Positions 1 through 11,525 of a stretch of 64,000 nucleotides of DNA are shown here, in pieces. The position numbers and the translations under genes were made by a program. The first letter of the stretch is position 1; each line of letters begins with the position of its first letter. A model generated the notes under the pieces. It saw only the letters and a list, made by a program, of their open reading frames with translations. It did no database searches and was not told the DNA's origin. Source of the DNA: Rhabdophis nuchalis (lineage: Eukaryota > Chordata > Lepidosauria > Squamata > Natricidae); NCBI GenBank assembly GCA_039707465.1, contig CM077643.1, positions 201,835,605 to 201,899,604 on the forward strand. The letters are read 5' to 3'.

Positions 1-494
1 AAACACAATTTGTTACACTTTAATCAAATAGGGTAAAGCAGATTATATAGATTATACTATTCCTTAGTCATAGAGAGAAGAATTCTGGACATGTGTGACT
101 GTGCTTTAGATGCAGTGGATGGGGAATACTGACAAGCTTTTGATTGTGCTCTTCACAACTGTTCCTGTCCTCCTTCCTTTCATTCTCTGAAAAATGCAGT
201 AATACTCTACTCAAAAGTATAAAACTCACAATTAAAATACTCCCTCCCCCTCCCTCCCTCTCTCCGATCTGTAGGTATATATCATCCAGATGCAAAATCT
301 TACTCTAGAACCAGAACTGGAATGGAATACCTATTTAGTCTCTGTAATTCAGGTCTTTATTCCCACAATCACCTCACCACCTCCAAGTCAGCTACGGCAT
401 GAGTGTTGGTAGAATGAGGACCAGCAAGAAGAACAATAGATCAAGAAAAGAATGGTATGATTGGGCTCCTTTGCAGTGACTCTAACCCTTAGAA
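1..494. other. Unassigned AT-rich sequence
   Basis: No gene or element is recognised here. A short pyrimidine-rich run of C and T lies near 240-265. The open frames are short and match nothing I know. Confidence 0.5.
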
Positions 495-630
495 CAGTGT
501 TTCTCAACCTTGGCCACTTGAAGATGTCCGGACTTCAACTCCCAGAATTCCCCAGCCAGCGAATGCTGGCTGGGGAATTCTGGGAGTTGAAGTCCGGATA
601 TCTTCAAGTGGCCAAGGTTGAGAAACACTG
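495..630. mobile_element. hAT-type MITE, almost perfect palindrome
   Basis: The element starts CAGTGTTTCTCAACC and ends with the reverse complement of that sequence. The two arms, about 65 bases each, meet at a short centre near GCGAATGC, so the whole unit can fold into one hairpin. The 8 bases on each side are identical (CCTTAGAA at 487-494 and 631-638), which is the 8-base target duplication expected of hAT transposons. It has no coding capacity and must have been moved by a transposase encoded elsewhere. A truncated relative lies at 45013-45115. Seen directly: the palindrome and duplication. Known of the family: hAT ends and 8-base duplications. Confidence 0.93.
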
Positions 631-638
631 CCTTAGAA

Positions 639-1449
639 GTTAAGTGGTTATTCTTGAGAAAACGTGTATGCCAATATAGAGTAATTAAAGCTGACTACAT
701 TTGAATATTTCCTCCGTGTTTGCTAAGAAAATCTGAACTCAGATTGTAGGAAACCAAAGCCCTGCCATACAATGATTGGCCCTAACTTCTGCAATTGAAT
801 GATACTTATTGCAAGCCACCAGTGCTTGTGTACGGCTGATTCATTACAATTTGTTTTGCATAGAACGGCACCTTGGATGGGGTTTTCTACTGTAAAAGTA
901 GAAAAACAGCACATGGAATAAAATACACACCCCAAATATCTTTGAAGATTCTTAGGCATGAAATTGTCCGTAGCCCTTGTTCTAAAGTGGTAGAACGTAG
1001 AAAATGCATTATCCTTGATTTGTCTTAAATGTGAATTGTTCCAAACATGGAACAAACATTATTATCCTACTTGTACATTGCATATTAATTAGGATGACCA
1101 CCTATCCTGGCTTTAAATAAAAAGACTGTCAGTGGGTAGTAAATGGCCTTTACTTAATGGTGTTCTTTACTTAAATAGATGCGTCTTGTTGTAGAATAAT
1201 GATCCACACGAAAGGAGAGCAAGAAAGTTAAAGAAGTGCATCGGCACATAATGACTGAGTAGACATTCAAATCAGATGATCATAGTCTTTTAAACTGGGG
1301 TAAGTTGTACTTTATTTCTACCCATTATAATATTTCTGAATTGGCATATATAAATTGGTATATTTCTAGCGTGCATGCACACCTATTTCATCTCCTGTCC
1401 CCTTTAATGACATATTCCCCTTTTTTGATCTCAACTACTGATGACTGCT
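639..1449. other. Unassigned sequence
   Basis: Apparently single-copy AT-rich DNA. A 110-codon minus-strand frame at 723-1055 resembles no family I know and looks like a chance frame. No regulatory site could be supported. Confidence 0.45.
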
Positions 1450-1775
1450 TCAAATACAATACAATAATACAATAGCAGAGTTGGAAGGGACCTTGTAGGT
1501 CTTCTAGTCCAACCCCCTGCATGGGCAGGAACCTTATACCATTTCAGACAAATGGCTGTCTAACATCTTTTTAAAGACTTCCAGGGTTGGGGCATTCACA
1601 ACTGCTGGAGGCAAGCTGTTCCAGAGGTTAATTGTTCTTACTGTCAGGAAATTTCTCCTTAGTTCTAAGTTGCTTCTCTCCTTGGTTAGTTTCCACCCAT
1701 TGCTTCTTGTCCTGCCCCCAGGTGCCTTGGAGAAAAGTTTGACAAATGATAAAGGTTGCACAATATAGAACAATA
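1450..1775 (-). mobile_element. CR1 LINE, 3' end fragment
   Basis: Read on the minus strand, this encodes the C-terminal tail of the CR1 ORF2 protein. The motif WNSLPPAVVNAPTLEVFKK is visible, preceded by RTRSNGWKL and RRNFLTVR, and a stop follows soon after. The untranslated 3' end is the familiar CR1 segment with the plus-strand motif GAGTTGGAAGGGACCTTG. It finishes in short repeats related to ATTGT at 1450-1475, the usual 3' tail type of squamate CR1. Almost the whole element upstream is missing, as is normal for 5'-truncated CR1 copies. Confidence 0.92.
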
Positions 1776-2900
1776 TAGATAGAATTCCAGAATTGTTTAC
1801 AGATAACCAGTGCTCCTGATTAAATAGGTCTGCAATTGCACAACTGTTTGTTTTTCATTCTTCAACAATAATTTTACTGTTTTCATTCTGATTTAAAAGA
1901 AACTGACCTCGATTATTTTTTAAAGGATTTTGGGTGCAGAAACTCTATATTTCCTGGCTTAGCTATATATTGTGTGCGGTATGTGTGTATGTGTATGAGT
2001 ATGTATCTGTGCATATATTAAAATCTATATAATGAAAACTGAGATCTCGAGCTCTGAAAGACTGGAAGAAGTTGAAAAGCTAAGTGTTATCCAACTCTTT
2101 GAACTTTGGGGATTAATATTATTTTCATATTGGGCTTTGGGGGTCTTAATAGAAAAAGAATTTTGTGGTTCATTTTTTTATCATCTCAGGCAGCACTTCT
2201 TGCTTCTTCTCCTCTTTCTTTAAATGCCAAAGTAGATTTTCCCTCTCTGCCTGTTTTATTGCTCCATTCTTAGTGGTTTGCTTTGGAGGCCTGCCATTTT
2301 TCTTTTTCCATTGGGACAAATATGAGAATAAATGCATAGTTTTAACTATTAAAGAATTGTGGGGTTAGATACTTTGCAACTTCATAGGAATATTTTTTGA
2401 TCTTTAAATATTGTCTAACATTTGTCTTTCATTTCCATAGAAATATACTCTGAAACACATAAAATCGGTGAAAAGATAACTTTAAAAAAATCCATGATGG
2501 GAAAAAGAAAAGAAAGGCTGCTATTTTTAACTAAGATTTGACACTCTTCAGCAGCTACCAGGAAAGATGAGGATGATATATTTGTGAAAAATATTTAGAC
2601 TGAAAATTAAATCACAAATGATACACATGTATAACTGAATTTTAACATGCAGTATATATCAGAAAATTGAATGATTAAAAGGTTATATAATAATATAAAT
2701 AATCAAATGATCCATAGACCAAAGGGATAATTCATTTTGGGGTTCAAATACTGCATTTTCAAGTAGTAAATATTAAGCAACAGTATATGGCAATTCAAGA
2801 TACACTAAGAGAATAAGAATTACCCAAGATGATCCACACACAAACTGTAACATAGCATTTTATCTTTTATTTATTTAAAACATTTATATAGCCTCCAATA
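1776..2900. other. Unassigned AT-rich sequence with a short TG run
   Basis: No element is recognised. A short TG/TATG-rich run lies near 1973-2010. The rest is AT-rich with only short open frames. Confidence 0.45.
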
Positions 2901-3130
2901 AAGTGGTGTGGTGGCCTACTGAGCTCTCATCTCACAATCAGGAGGCTGTGAGTTTGATCCTAGGTAGTCGCAGATATTTCTCTCTCAGGGTGCAAAGAGA
3001 AAATATCTGCTGTGAGCTCCACACAGGCATCAGGAAGGGCATCTGGTCAGTAAATGCTCAGCTCCATTCAGTCAACCCATCTCCACTCCCGATTCAAGGG
3101 ATTACAGGGTCATTTAAAGAAAAAAAACCC
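2901..3130 (+). mobile_element. tRNA-derived SINE, Squam/Sauria-like
   Basis: The 5' part resembles a tRNA-derived head: GTGGTGTGGTGGCCTA (A-box region) and then GTGAGTTTGATCCTAGG (B-box region). It would be transcribed by RNA polymerase III. The body carries CATCAGGAAGGGCATCTGG and GGGATTACAGGGTCATT, which I associate with squamate SINEs, and ends in an A run near 3119-3127. The head is too diverged, with too long a body, to be a tRNA gene. Exact family assignment is inference. Confidence 0.7.
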
Positions 3131-3439
3131 AGCCTCCTATCTTTTAGCCAAATCTAGGTGGTTCCCAATCAAATATTTTTAAAAAAAAACACCATATAAA
3201 ATCATTTTACAAACAACTAGTAAAAATATAAAAAGAACAAAAACCTGATGCCAATCCATGCTATCAGACCATCATCTAATTTCCTGATGCATGGGGAAAA
3301 ACTCAGGTTTTTAGGGCTTTATGGAAGACTAAAAGGGGGGGGGTTGCCAAATTTCAGGCTGCAGGATGGGAAGGGGCTGCCATGGAAAAGGCACACTTCT
3401 GCGCTCCTATTAGATGGCTATGTTTTGGTGAAGCGGCCA

Positions 3440-4065
3440 GGAGCATGACCACCTTATCTGACCTAGCCGGATGGATAGATGCCCTTGGGGGAGGCAGTCC
3501 TGCAGATAGCCTGGTCCTGTGCCGTATAGTATAGGACTTTGAAGGTGATAACCAGCATCTTGAATTGTACCTGGAAAGAAACTGGAAGCCAGTGCAGCTC
3601 AAGCATCAGAGTTGTTACATGGGCAAACCTGCGAGTCCCTATTACGGTGCAGGCTACTGCAGTCTGGACCAGTTGAAGTTTCCAGTGGGCAGCTCCATGT
3701 GGCGCACAGTGCAGTAATCCAGACGGAAGTAAGCAAGATATGGGCGATTGTGAACAAGTCTCCCTGGTCCAGGAAAGGGCACAATTGGTACACCAGATTA
3801 ATCTGTGCAAAGCTCTCCCTCCCACAGGCCATGGCTGTTGCCTCAAGCAGATGCTGTGAGTCCAGAAAGATTCCCCAATTGCACACCAGCTCAGTTCTGG
3901 GAAGTGCCACCCCATCCAGAGTCAAAGATAAAGAGTCAGCTGGGCTGGGGGAAGTGGGGGCATAGCCATTCCATCTTGCCAGAATTCAGTAGAAACTTGT
4001 TTCTCCCCATCTAGACCCTTGCAATCTCCAGTCTCCACTCAAACAGCATTGCCACTCAGGATATA
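3440..4065 (-). mobile_element. Old L2/CR1-L3-like LINE fragment
   Basis: The minus strand carries decayed pieces of the LINE C-terminal region. One frame (3463-3915) keeps LQLVQTA and ELHWLPVSFQVQFKMLV. An overlapping frame keeps NWGIFLDSQ and FLDQGDLFTIAH, corresponding to NLGVLLDS and LDRDALRTVTH in the younger copies. Frame shifts and stops are frequent. This is clearly older than the other L2 copies in the window, and the 3' end and tail are not recognisable. Confidence 0.82.
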
Positions 4066-6600
4066 ATGAGCATTGAGAAATTTACATCCTATATTCATGG
4101 CCCTTGAGCAAAATTTCCCAATTGTTGATTAGTTCAATACAGAGGTAGCTGGTATATGTTTCTTCGGTCCTTTCCTACCAATTCATCATGAAAGGAATTA
4201 CATAAAGAAAGTGGGGAAACTTAAAGTACAAGGATGTTACCATTTTCCCTTTAGAAAGACAATGTTGAATAGAACTGAGGAAAATGCTTTTTTGTTCAGC
4301 TACACAAATGATATTGAATGGAGAGCCACATCTTATCCTTGTCTTTATAAAGGTCAATATCTGAAACTATTCTTTAAGCCTACTTTAGCTCTCTCAGCTC
4401 CTACTATGGTCCCATATTGGAAAAAAACATTTAAATTGTTAAAAAAAGAACACTTTACATTGTTACAGCATCCGGAGTTGCTGAGAGTGGATGGTATAAC
4501 AATTGACTAAACAAACACACAAATAAATATATTATGCACATCCTCTTTTATTCTTGCGCCTTGCTCCCCCAGCTGCTTTAATACCATCCTGAAAAGTTTG
4601 AGATAGTAAAGATGTATTGGAAACAAACAATTAGTAATTTAAATGGTAAAGCCAGATCCTGGTTATACTAAACAGCATAGAAAGGAAGATATTTAGACTC
4701 AATGTGGCAGGTTAAAGTAGGCCATTAAATATAAATTTTGGCTGGACAGTAACAGAGGCCAATAGTCTATAAATACAGACTTGGGATCTATATAGCATTT
4801 GGGTTAGCTCTTAGCATTTTAGGATTGGCTAGAATATAGTTAGTGCCAGCAATGAAAAAGAAGTTAAAGATGGCCCTAGAACATCAGTTGCACTTTCTGG
4901 GACTAATTGTGTTTGTATGCTCCAGGAGCATGAAGCATGAAAAATGATCCCAAGATATATAAATAACTTAACCTGTTCAGTTTAATTTCCATTAATTTCC
5001 CATTTATGCTTATAGCTTGATGGTCTCTTCGTGGTAATTTACTGTTACATTTTCCCTGCCAGGGTATGAAGTGAAGGCCTTCAAATCTTCTTCTTACCTA
5101 CTAATGCTGTTAAAATAATTGTTGCATTATCCCTACCTGAGAATATATTGGCTTTTCAACTAATTTGTAAAATTGAAATTCTCTTTCAGGAACAGCTTGT
5201 AAATAAGTTTATGTGGAAATAAAATGAGAGGGGAGCAAATATATAGCCATGCTTTTCTCCTTTTGAATTAGGAATCTGATCGGATACCCTGTCTGGACTT
5301 TTGTATCTAATCTTCACTGAGATATTATCACATAGCTTCGTAAGAGAGTATTGCTTGATTTGAGAATTGCAAGATTGTTTCCTTGCATAGCATATTACTG
5401 GGGATCAATCCACCATATATTTGGGCTTTTCTTCACGACCAAGTTGGTTTGCAACCAAAGTTATGGAATGAACTATGGCTGTGACCAAAGGTTCTACTGT
5501 AGTATTGTTCTTCTCTCAAAGTCAATTTATTTATTGGCTAGAAGTAATCCAGCACCTTCCTTAAAAAATTTACCTTGCACAGAGTTTTCTTGCGATGTTG
5601 AGTTTGGTAGTTGGGCAATAATTGGACTGTGATGGAATGTCCCCTATCTTTAGGGATCTACGTTATTTGAACTATGTGAATAAAGAGTATGGGTGATACT
5701 AGAGCTCACCAGTGTGTAATTTAAATAAATTGTGTGGAATCAAATCGCTACCATCTGCTTTCCCTCTTTTAAGCTGTCCCATAAGCTTTTCTACTTCAAT
5801 TATGGTGACAGGGGGCCTGTCTGATAACACTCTCTATTGACTTAGAAAGTTAACTGTAGAGTTGAGCTAACTACAAAGATTGTTTGGTGATATTCTTCTT
5901 CAACACTGCTGCACGTAAACTCAAAACGTGGATGAGACAAAGTCAAAAAACACACTGGGCAAAAACTGAATTTAATTTAATTGTTTACCAAATTTATAGC
6001 CTATTTTTTCTGCTAAGAAGCTCTATTCATGGGTGATTGTCCCTCATTTTTATTTTTGCAACAACACTATAAGTTATGTTGATCTGAGAGATAGCTCAGG
6101 TCATCCACTGATCATTATAATTGAATGGAGATCTTCCTACCCCCAGCCCAACTTTCTAAGTAGTGATGAATCATTTACTTCCATATAGCATCATCGGAAA
6201 ACCATTGCCTGCATGATCCTGATATCTGTAGATACAGTATCCACATACTTTATACAAGACTCCCATTGCTATACTATCAAGTATTAGTTTGTAGTGTTTA
6301 CCTTGACTGCTGGTTCCTTTGTTAAATAATTGGTCCTTGAATTTCAGCTAGCAGAGTTGCACCATCAGCTTAGTCAGATTATTGAGTTTCATGTTACTTT
6401 ATTTTCATATGTGCCATATTCATCCAAATTGCGTTGATAAACCATGTGTTGACTTCAACATATTTTGTTTTATCTTTCACTGCAATGTTCTAGTTGGTTC
6501 TTATCTTTTCATGGTCCATCTCTCCATCTTGTAGGAGGTCAACTACGTGGACATGTGTAAATCTAGAGCCACTAACATGTCACTTAAACTTTAAGGCACA
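4066..6600. other. Unassigned AT-rich sequence
   Basis: No element or exon is recognised. A 99-codon plus-strand frame (4211-4510) and a 93-codon frame (5351-5632) have no recognisable domain. A host exon cannot be excluded without comparison to other genomes. Confidence 0.4.
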
Positions 6601-6617
6601 TATTCCATGCATCATCT

Positions 6618-6775
6618 TTGTATATATACATACATATATATATATGCTGGCATTGCTTGCTTCAGGTATTTTCCCGTGTATAAGGCATGGAAATGTTATT
6701 GCAACGTTTCGACAAGATCTCACTTGTCATCGTCAGGCTATTGGTCTGTGACTACGAAAGCATATATATATATAT
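6618..6775. repeat. TA-rich repeats flanking a Penelope-like footprint
   Basis: TA/TACA runs at about 6620-6645 and 6763-6776 flank a segment containing GCAACGTTTCGACAAGATC and CTTGTCATCGTCAGGCT. I associate this wording with the terminal parts of Penelope-like elements in reptiles and fish. That link is from memory and weak. Confidence 0.35.
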
Positions 6776-6776
6776 A

Positions 6777-6778
<2 letters not shown>

Positions 6779-6820
<42 letters not shown>

Positions 6821-6830
6821 CCTCTCTTGT
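6779..6830. repeat. TC dinucleotide microsatellite
   Basis: An almost uninterrupted TC run of about 36 bases, followed by TTTCTCCCTCTCTTG. Confidence 0.95.
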
Positions 6831-7163
6831 CAGGAAAATATACATTCTAGCCTGCTTATATTTCCATATTAATGGTACTTTGGCAACTGATGTTTCTTTC
6901 CCTAGATTTAAAACAATTTCCCTCTTTCTCTAGTCCACCTTCTCTAAGTATAAATTCAACATTTAAACAGAATAAATAAAAGAATAAATAACAGTGCCCT
7001 TTTTTGTTGCATTGGAGCCAAACTATTTTTGTCCAGACAGTGGCTTCCTATCCTGTTATAAATTTCGCATGAGAATGATGAGATGTTTTGCAATTTTATT
7101 TTCCTTAGGATATTCCTATTAAATGTGAAGTATATATTGATCTATTTTTATATTCTTTGGGTT

Positions 7164-7176
7164 CCCCCCCCCCCCC
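7164..7176. repeat. Poly(C) run
   Basis: A homopolymer of about 13 C in otherwise AT-rich sequence. Length may vary between alleles or reflect assembly uncertainty. Confidence 0.85.
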
Positions 7177-7499
7177 AATTATCCAGTATACATTAGCAGT
7201 AATATCTCTTATTCTTCAGCTTTTTCTAAAACTAGCTTGAGCATCTGGCATATTTCCATATAGGGTTCTAAATTGTGATGTATGATCCCAAACATTCTTT
7301 TACAACCATGTGAAATTAAGAATATTTATGTTAATTTCCGGATTCTCTGAAGTTTACTTTCTTGGCATTGGTACATAAAGATATCTCATTCAGTCTGTTG
7401 GCCACTGTGTCCTTCAAATTTCATGGCATAATTCAATTACAATCTTTGCTGATTCTTCTTCTACTATTTGTCATATTTCTATAGATATAGATCAGTTCC

Positions 7500-8520
7500 T
7501 GTAACCTTCTGACTTAATAATGACTGAAGTGCTCATCTATCTTCATCTTCCAATGTTAGAGATTCTTGTAAACAGGAATATCTTATAAGGAATCATAGAT
7601 GTTGACAGTTGTATTGTGCAGTATTTCCATAGTCTCCCATTTTTGTTCAATCTTTGAATTACCGTAATTATGATATGTCCATTGCCATCCTTTAGCACTG
7701 TGCTTTTCAATCTTTTTACACATTAAACAGATTATAGTGTTTGAGTATCGCCAGTGGCTTAGCAAGGTGTTAAAAATTTGATAACAATATTTCCTTTCTT
7801 TACTTGGCCTATCCACAGGGGTATTTTCTTGTAGAACTCACAAACTTTGTCTTCCATAATAAACATGTTATGATTGTGGCCCTGCAGCGACCAATTAAAG
7901 TTCATTTAATTTAATTTTTAAATATGTTCGCCAAATAGCCAAGGCCGGGCACCCAGAAGACATTTTCAAACTTTTCTGCTAGGGGTGATGAAACATTCAT
8001 CAGGAACAGGTGCATTTCATCTCGTAGATCGAATAATCTTGATAATATTTCACCTCTCAATCACCAACATACTTCTGTATGAAAGAGAAGAATGCTGTGC
8101 TCAGAATCCAAATCCTTGCATAGTTGTTGGAATAAACGTCCATTCAATGGCCAGCTTTGGATGAAATTTATTATTTTTGCAGCAGCCTCCAAAATCTCAT
8201 ATAAGAATGGGTTCATCTGTTTAGAGGCAAGTGCATGTCTATGCAAAATGCAATGATTTGCAACAATGGAAATGTTTCTTGACTTACCCTGTGTTACCAC
8301 ACCTGAAACTTTTCCTTTAATAGCTGCTGCACTATTGGAACAAATTGCTACACTCCAAGTCTATAATATTCCATATTTTCCACTGAAAATTTTTTTGATC
8401 GTTGTGAATATTTTTCCTCCAGTCATTCTGCTAGGTATTGGATGGCAAATTATACGTATTTCAGTATATTTTCCAGTTTAGCATATCAATTCAAGGTTGA
8501 AATCTCCATCTGAATTCAGA
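7500..8520 (-). pseudogene. hAT transposase remnant (ZBED5/SCAND3-like)
   Basis: On the minus strand several frames together resemble the catalytic region of hAT transposases of the type domesticated as ZBED5/SCAND3. In order these are a Gly-Lys-Val-Ser-Gly stretch, ANHCILHRHALASKQM, INFIQSWPLNGRLF, SEHSILLFHTEVCW, then LRDEMHLFLMNVSSPLAEKF. The clearest open piece is 8061-8300, and 7583-7816 continues the family less clearly. At least two frame changes and stops separate the pieces. The Asp-Gly-Ala triad usually found before the Ser-Gly block reads Asn-Ser-Ala here, so a catalytic acid seems lost. No BED zinc finger is visible upstream. The protein would have cut DNA at hAT ends such as those of the MITEs in this window, but nothing shows that it mobilised these families. 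Confidence 0.8.
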
Positions 8521-8593
8521 TATACTCTGGACATACACTCACAGTATTCTTTGTTTATCCCTCTTAGTAGACCCTGGGAGAGAGGTTACACCG

Positions 8594-8850
8594 CAGAGGT
8601 GGGTTGCTACCGGTTTGCACCGGTTCGGGCAAACCAGTAGTGGAACTTTGGACTGGGTCACTGAACCAGTAGGGACGGCAGGCTTGTTCAGCCCCCGAAC
8701 CGGTTCCCCAGTCACCCATGCCTGTTTGTTTAGTCATTTTTTAATGTGCTACGCATGCGCAGAACAGTTTACAGGCAACTGCGCATGTGCAAGCAATGTG
8801 CGGTATGGGTGAAGTGAACCAGCAGTAATGCTGGCAGCAACTCACCCCTG
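8594..8850. mobile_element. hAT-type MITE, CAGAGGTGGGTT family
   Basis: The left end reads CAGAGGTGGGTTGC and the right end CAACTCACCCCTG, its approximate inverse. The interior is rich in ACCGGTT-type words and in GCATGCGCAG-type words, as in the copy at 23336-23516. I could not see an intact 8-base target duplication. There is no open frame of its own. Confidence 0.75.
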
Positions 8851-8954
8851 GGCAGAGGGTATGGATTTATCTTCATCCAAGGGTAAGACAAGTAGATGAA
8901 TCAGTGGATTAAAACTTAGCAGAAATAGATACAGTACTGTAAGTAAGAATATCC

Positions 8955-9145
8955 TGAATGCGAGAACTATTCAGCAGGAAAACAGCCTGCCTTCTGAAGG
9001 GGTGGGTGCTCCATCACTGGAGTTTTCAAGAAAAGAGTGGAGAGGTGTTTATCTGGGATGGTTTGAAGATTCCTGCACTGAGCAGTTGATTGGACTAGAT
9101 GACCTCCAAAATCCCTTCCAGCCCTATGATTCTGTGAGGCAGTAT
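8955..9145 (+). mobile_element. CR1 LINE, 3' end fragment
   Basis: The plus strand carries the degenerate CR1 ORF2 tail (cf. GGTGCTCCATCACTGGAG, then TTTTCAAGAAAAGAGTGGA) and the CR1 3' untranslated end: GACTAGATGACCTCCAAAAT, CCCTTCCAGCCCTATG and ATTCTGTGA. The closing ATTCTGTGA resembles the short terminal repeat of avian and reptile CR1. It is in the opposite orientation to the other CR1 pieces here. Confidence 0.85.
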
Positions 9146-9739
9146 AGCAAAGGGGTCTTTGCAATACCCACACATAAATTAAATGTTTTTTACTTTAACT
9201 TCCGAAACAAAGAACAATTTGCTTCCTGTTCTTCTCCACACTTTTGCTATATGTATCATGTAGCTTATAACACACAACACATGCCATATTATTTCTCACA
9301 AAACTGCAGAAAATGGAAGCAGGATATGTGATCGCCTGTGGCTTTGTTGCTGTTCTTTTGGAATTGTAGCAGGTCCTTAGATTTTCACAGATGTCTGGCA
9401 CACAAGAAATGAAATAACTGTTTTGTTATTTTCCTTTCTTGATTGACAGTTAAAATGTTGAATGTAATGGGGCATGATCTCCAAGATTAATTAGATCTGC
9501 CTGAGCTGTGTGAAGTTTCACATATTTGAACACATTGCCAAAGTCTGCATTTTGGCTGATTATCAACACTAAATTAAGTATCTATTTCTGGTTGTACCCT
9601 GTTCTTTTAAGTTCATGGTGGATGGCCAACTTCGACTTGGACTCAGGCACAGTAAAATAGGCCACTAGCAATGAATGTTAGATGGATCAGTTATTTTCTC
9701 TGTTCCCAATATTTTTTATTCTTAAATCCAATTTAATTT

Positions 9740-9972
9740 GTATGTATGCTTTTAAGTCAGTGTTGACTCCTGATAACTTCTGGGACATGCCCCTTGCAAT
9801 TTTTTTGGCAAGATTTTGAGAGCAGTTTGCCTTTGCGTGCTTCCTAAGGCTAAGAAAGAATGAGTGGCTCAAGATCGCCCAGCCATCTTCATGCCTAAGG
9901 CAGGACTAGAACACACAATCGCTTAGTATCTAGTCTGATGTTTTAAATCTCTATGCCAAACTGGCTCTTTTA
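9740..9972 (-). mobile_element. tRNA-derived SINE, Sauria-like
   Basis: Read on the minus strand it begins AAGAGCCAGTTTGGCATAGA, followed by a B-box-like GTGTTCTAGTCCTGCCTTAG. It then runs through GGCTGGGCGATCTTGAGCC to a body ending near GGAGTCAACACTGACTT. The same order of words occurs at 23870-24075. This is a diverged copy, transcribed in life by RNA polymerase III and mobilised by a partner LINE. Confidence 0.75.
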
Positions 9973-10174
9973 AAAAACGGTATCTGTACAATACTACAGC
10001 AATATAAATCAAGATATTTATGTTGGGAATGTATTCCTCAAAAAAATAAGAGCAGATTTTGATCATGGGAGAGCTAAATTCAGTTAAAACAGGTATGAAG
10101 AACCCCATATAGCACTGCCTGTATTAAAGTCTTACAGGTGAATTACAAATGTGTAATTCAGCACACCTATAACT

Positions 10175-10930
10175 GATAACAGAATTACAGAGTTGGAAGG
10201 GACTCTGGAGGTCTTCTAGTCCAATCTCCATAGATCTTATACCATTCCAGACGAATGACCATCCAGTCTTCTTAAAAGCCTCCAGTGATGGAGCACCACA
10301 ACTTCTGAAAGCAAGCCATTCCACTGGTTAATTGTTCTCATTGTTGTCTCAAAGGTGCTTTTTCAAAAGGCAACTGGGCCGCTTTTTCCTCCAGGAAGAA
10401 AAACGAAACGTTTCACTTCTCATCCAAGAAACCTCATCAGTTGTGATGGCGGGAGGATGGATGGATAGGTGGTGATGGTGGTAGTGGAAATGGAAGGATT
10501 ATATTTCTTTGTATCATCTGATTGTTAGCACTCTCTCTGAGAGTTCTTGAGGCCACTTGCCCTCAGGGTCACTTGAATCAACTGGTGTGGGATATTCTTG
10601 GAACTGTTGCAAAACTTGTGTTGTCAACTGGAGATAGGTGGTGTCTTATCCCTCCCCCTCTGTTCAGAGAAGGCATCAACTGTCAGTATTTATCCTTCCA
10701 TCCCCCGTGCCATCACAAGTGATAACGTTTCTTGGATGAGAAACAAAGCATTTTTTTTCTTCTTCCTCAAGGAAAAACAAACAAACAGTCCAATTGGTTT
10801 TTGAAAAAGCACATTTGAGACAACAATGACCTGGATGGCTGAAAATCTCCACCAACATTGTTCTCATTGTACTTAGTTCAAGGTTGCTTCCCTCCTTGAA
10901 TAGTTTCCATCCATAATCAGCAATATGCCT
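10175..10930 (-). mobile_element. CR1 LINE 3' fragment, split by an insertion
   Basis: The CR1 3' untranslated end and ORF2 tail run on the minus strand from about 10175 to 10344 and resume at 10871-10930 (TTGCTTCCCTCCTTGAATAG and TTTCCATCCATAATCAGC, the reverse strand of the GWKL region). The interval 10345-10856 is a separate element bounded by a 14-base duplicate of the CR1 target. Confidence 0.88.
10345..10856. mobile_element. Foldback element inserted in CR1, possibly Penelope-like
   Basis: The insert is flanked by the direct repeat ATTGTTCTCATTGT (10331-10344 and 10857-10870), a target-site duplication. Its first and last 110-130 bases are imperfect inverted repeats. The left arm has TGTCTCAAAGGTGCTTTTTC, CAACTGGG, CTCATCCAAGAAAC and GATGG. 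The right arm carries the complements of the same words in reverse order. The last 30 bases before the right duplication (GACCTGGATGGCTGAAAATC) lie outside the palindrome. The middle (about 10470-10690) has no recognised coding region. I associate the arm wording with ends of vertebrate Penelope-like elements, which often insert as inverted partial copies, but that is from memory. Confidence 0.72.
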
Positions 10931-11437
10931 TGCTGAGGAACTTGTTAATTTTATCTTCTCCCACTTTAAAATTTGCTTTATTTCACAAAATGAATGGAAA
11001 TATATTAAATGATTCATGTTTTTTAACATTCTTATTTTATAAAAGAACCAAACTGCATATTTCATCCATCCCTGTTCATACCAATGTTTAGTGTTCTTCA
11101 ACATGAATTCATTTATTGTAGTGTAGTCACTGCTGTGTCCTATCATTCTCAATAATAACTAGGAATGAATCACAAGCGTTGTGATAAGATCTTGCCAAGT
11201 TCTTTGGCCTAAATATGAATCACTAACTTTTCATTTTACTTTATTACGTTTTTTTATATCTGTACTTTTTTAAAAAGGCAAAGCGTTTTCATGTGTATTT
11301 ACTCATTTGCAGTTATTTATTTATTTAGCATATGGTATACAGTGTCAAGGAAATCTACACATGCTAGACACAATGCAGTCATGATAGCCTATATTTCTAG
11401 TTCGTTCTGTTCAGGGCTTGTGTGCCTCTCCTTGATA
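10931..11437. other. Unassigned AT-rich sequence
   Basis: No element or exon is recognised between the split CR1 and the AAT microsatellite. Confidence 0.45.
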
Positions 11438-11439
11438 AC

Positions 11440-11521
<82 letters not shown>

Positions 11522-11525
11522 TATT
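11438..11525. repeat. AAT microsatellite at an L2 3' end
   Basis: About 27 uninterrupted AAT/ATA units. It abuts the 3' end of the minus-strand L2 copy that follows, so it is best explained as an expanded LINE tail. Confidence 0.95.

Noticed and set aside
723..1055. 110-codon minus-strand frame as a host gene
   Set aside because: No known domain, no splice or start context, and AT-rich flanks; a chance frame is more likely.
2901..2975. tRNA gene
   Set aside because: A- and B-box-like words belong to a SINE head with a long body; no cloverleaf could be supported.
10676..11152. 158-codon minus-strand frame
   Set aside because: Chimera of unassigned DNA, a CR1 piece and the foldback insert.
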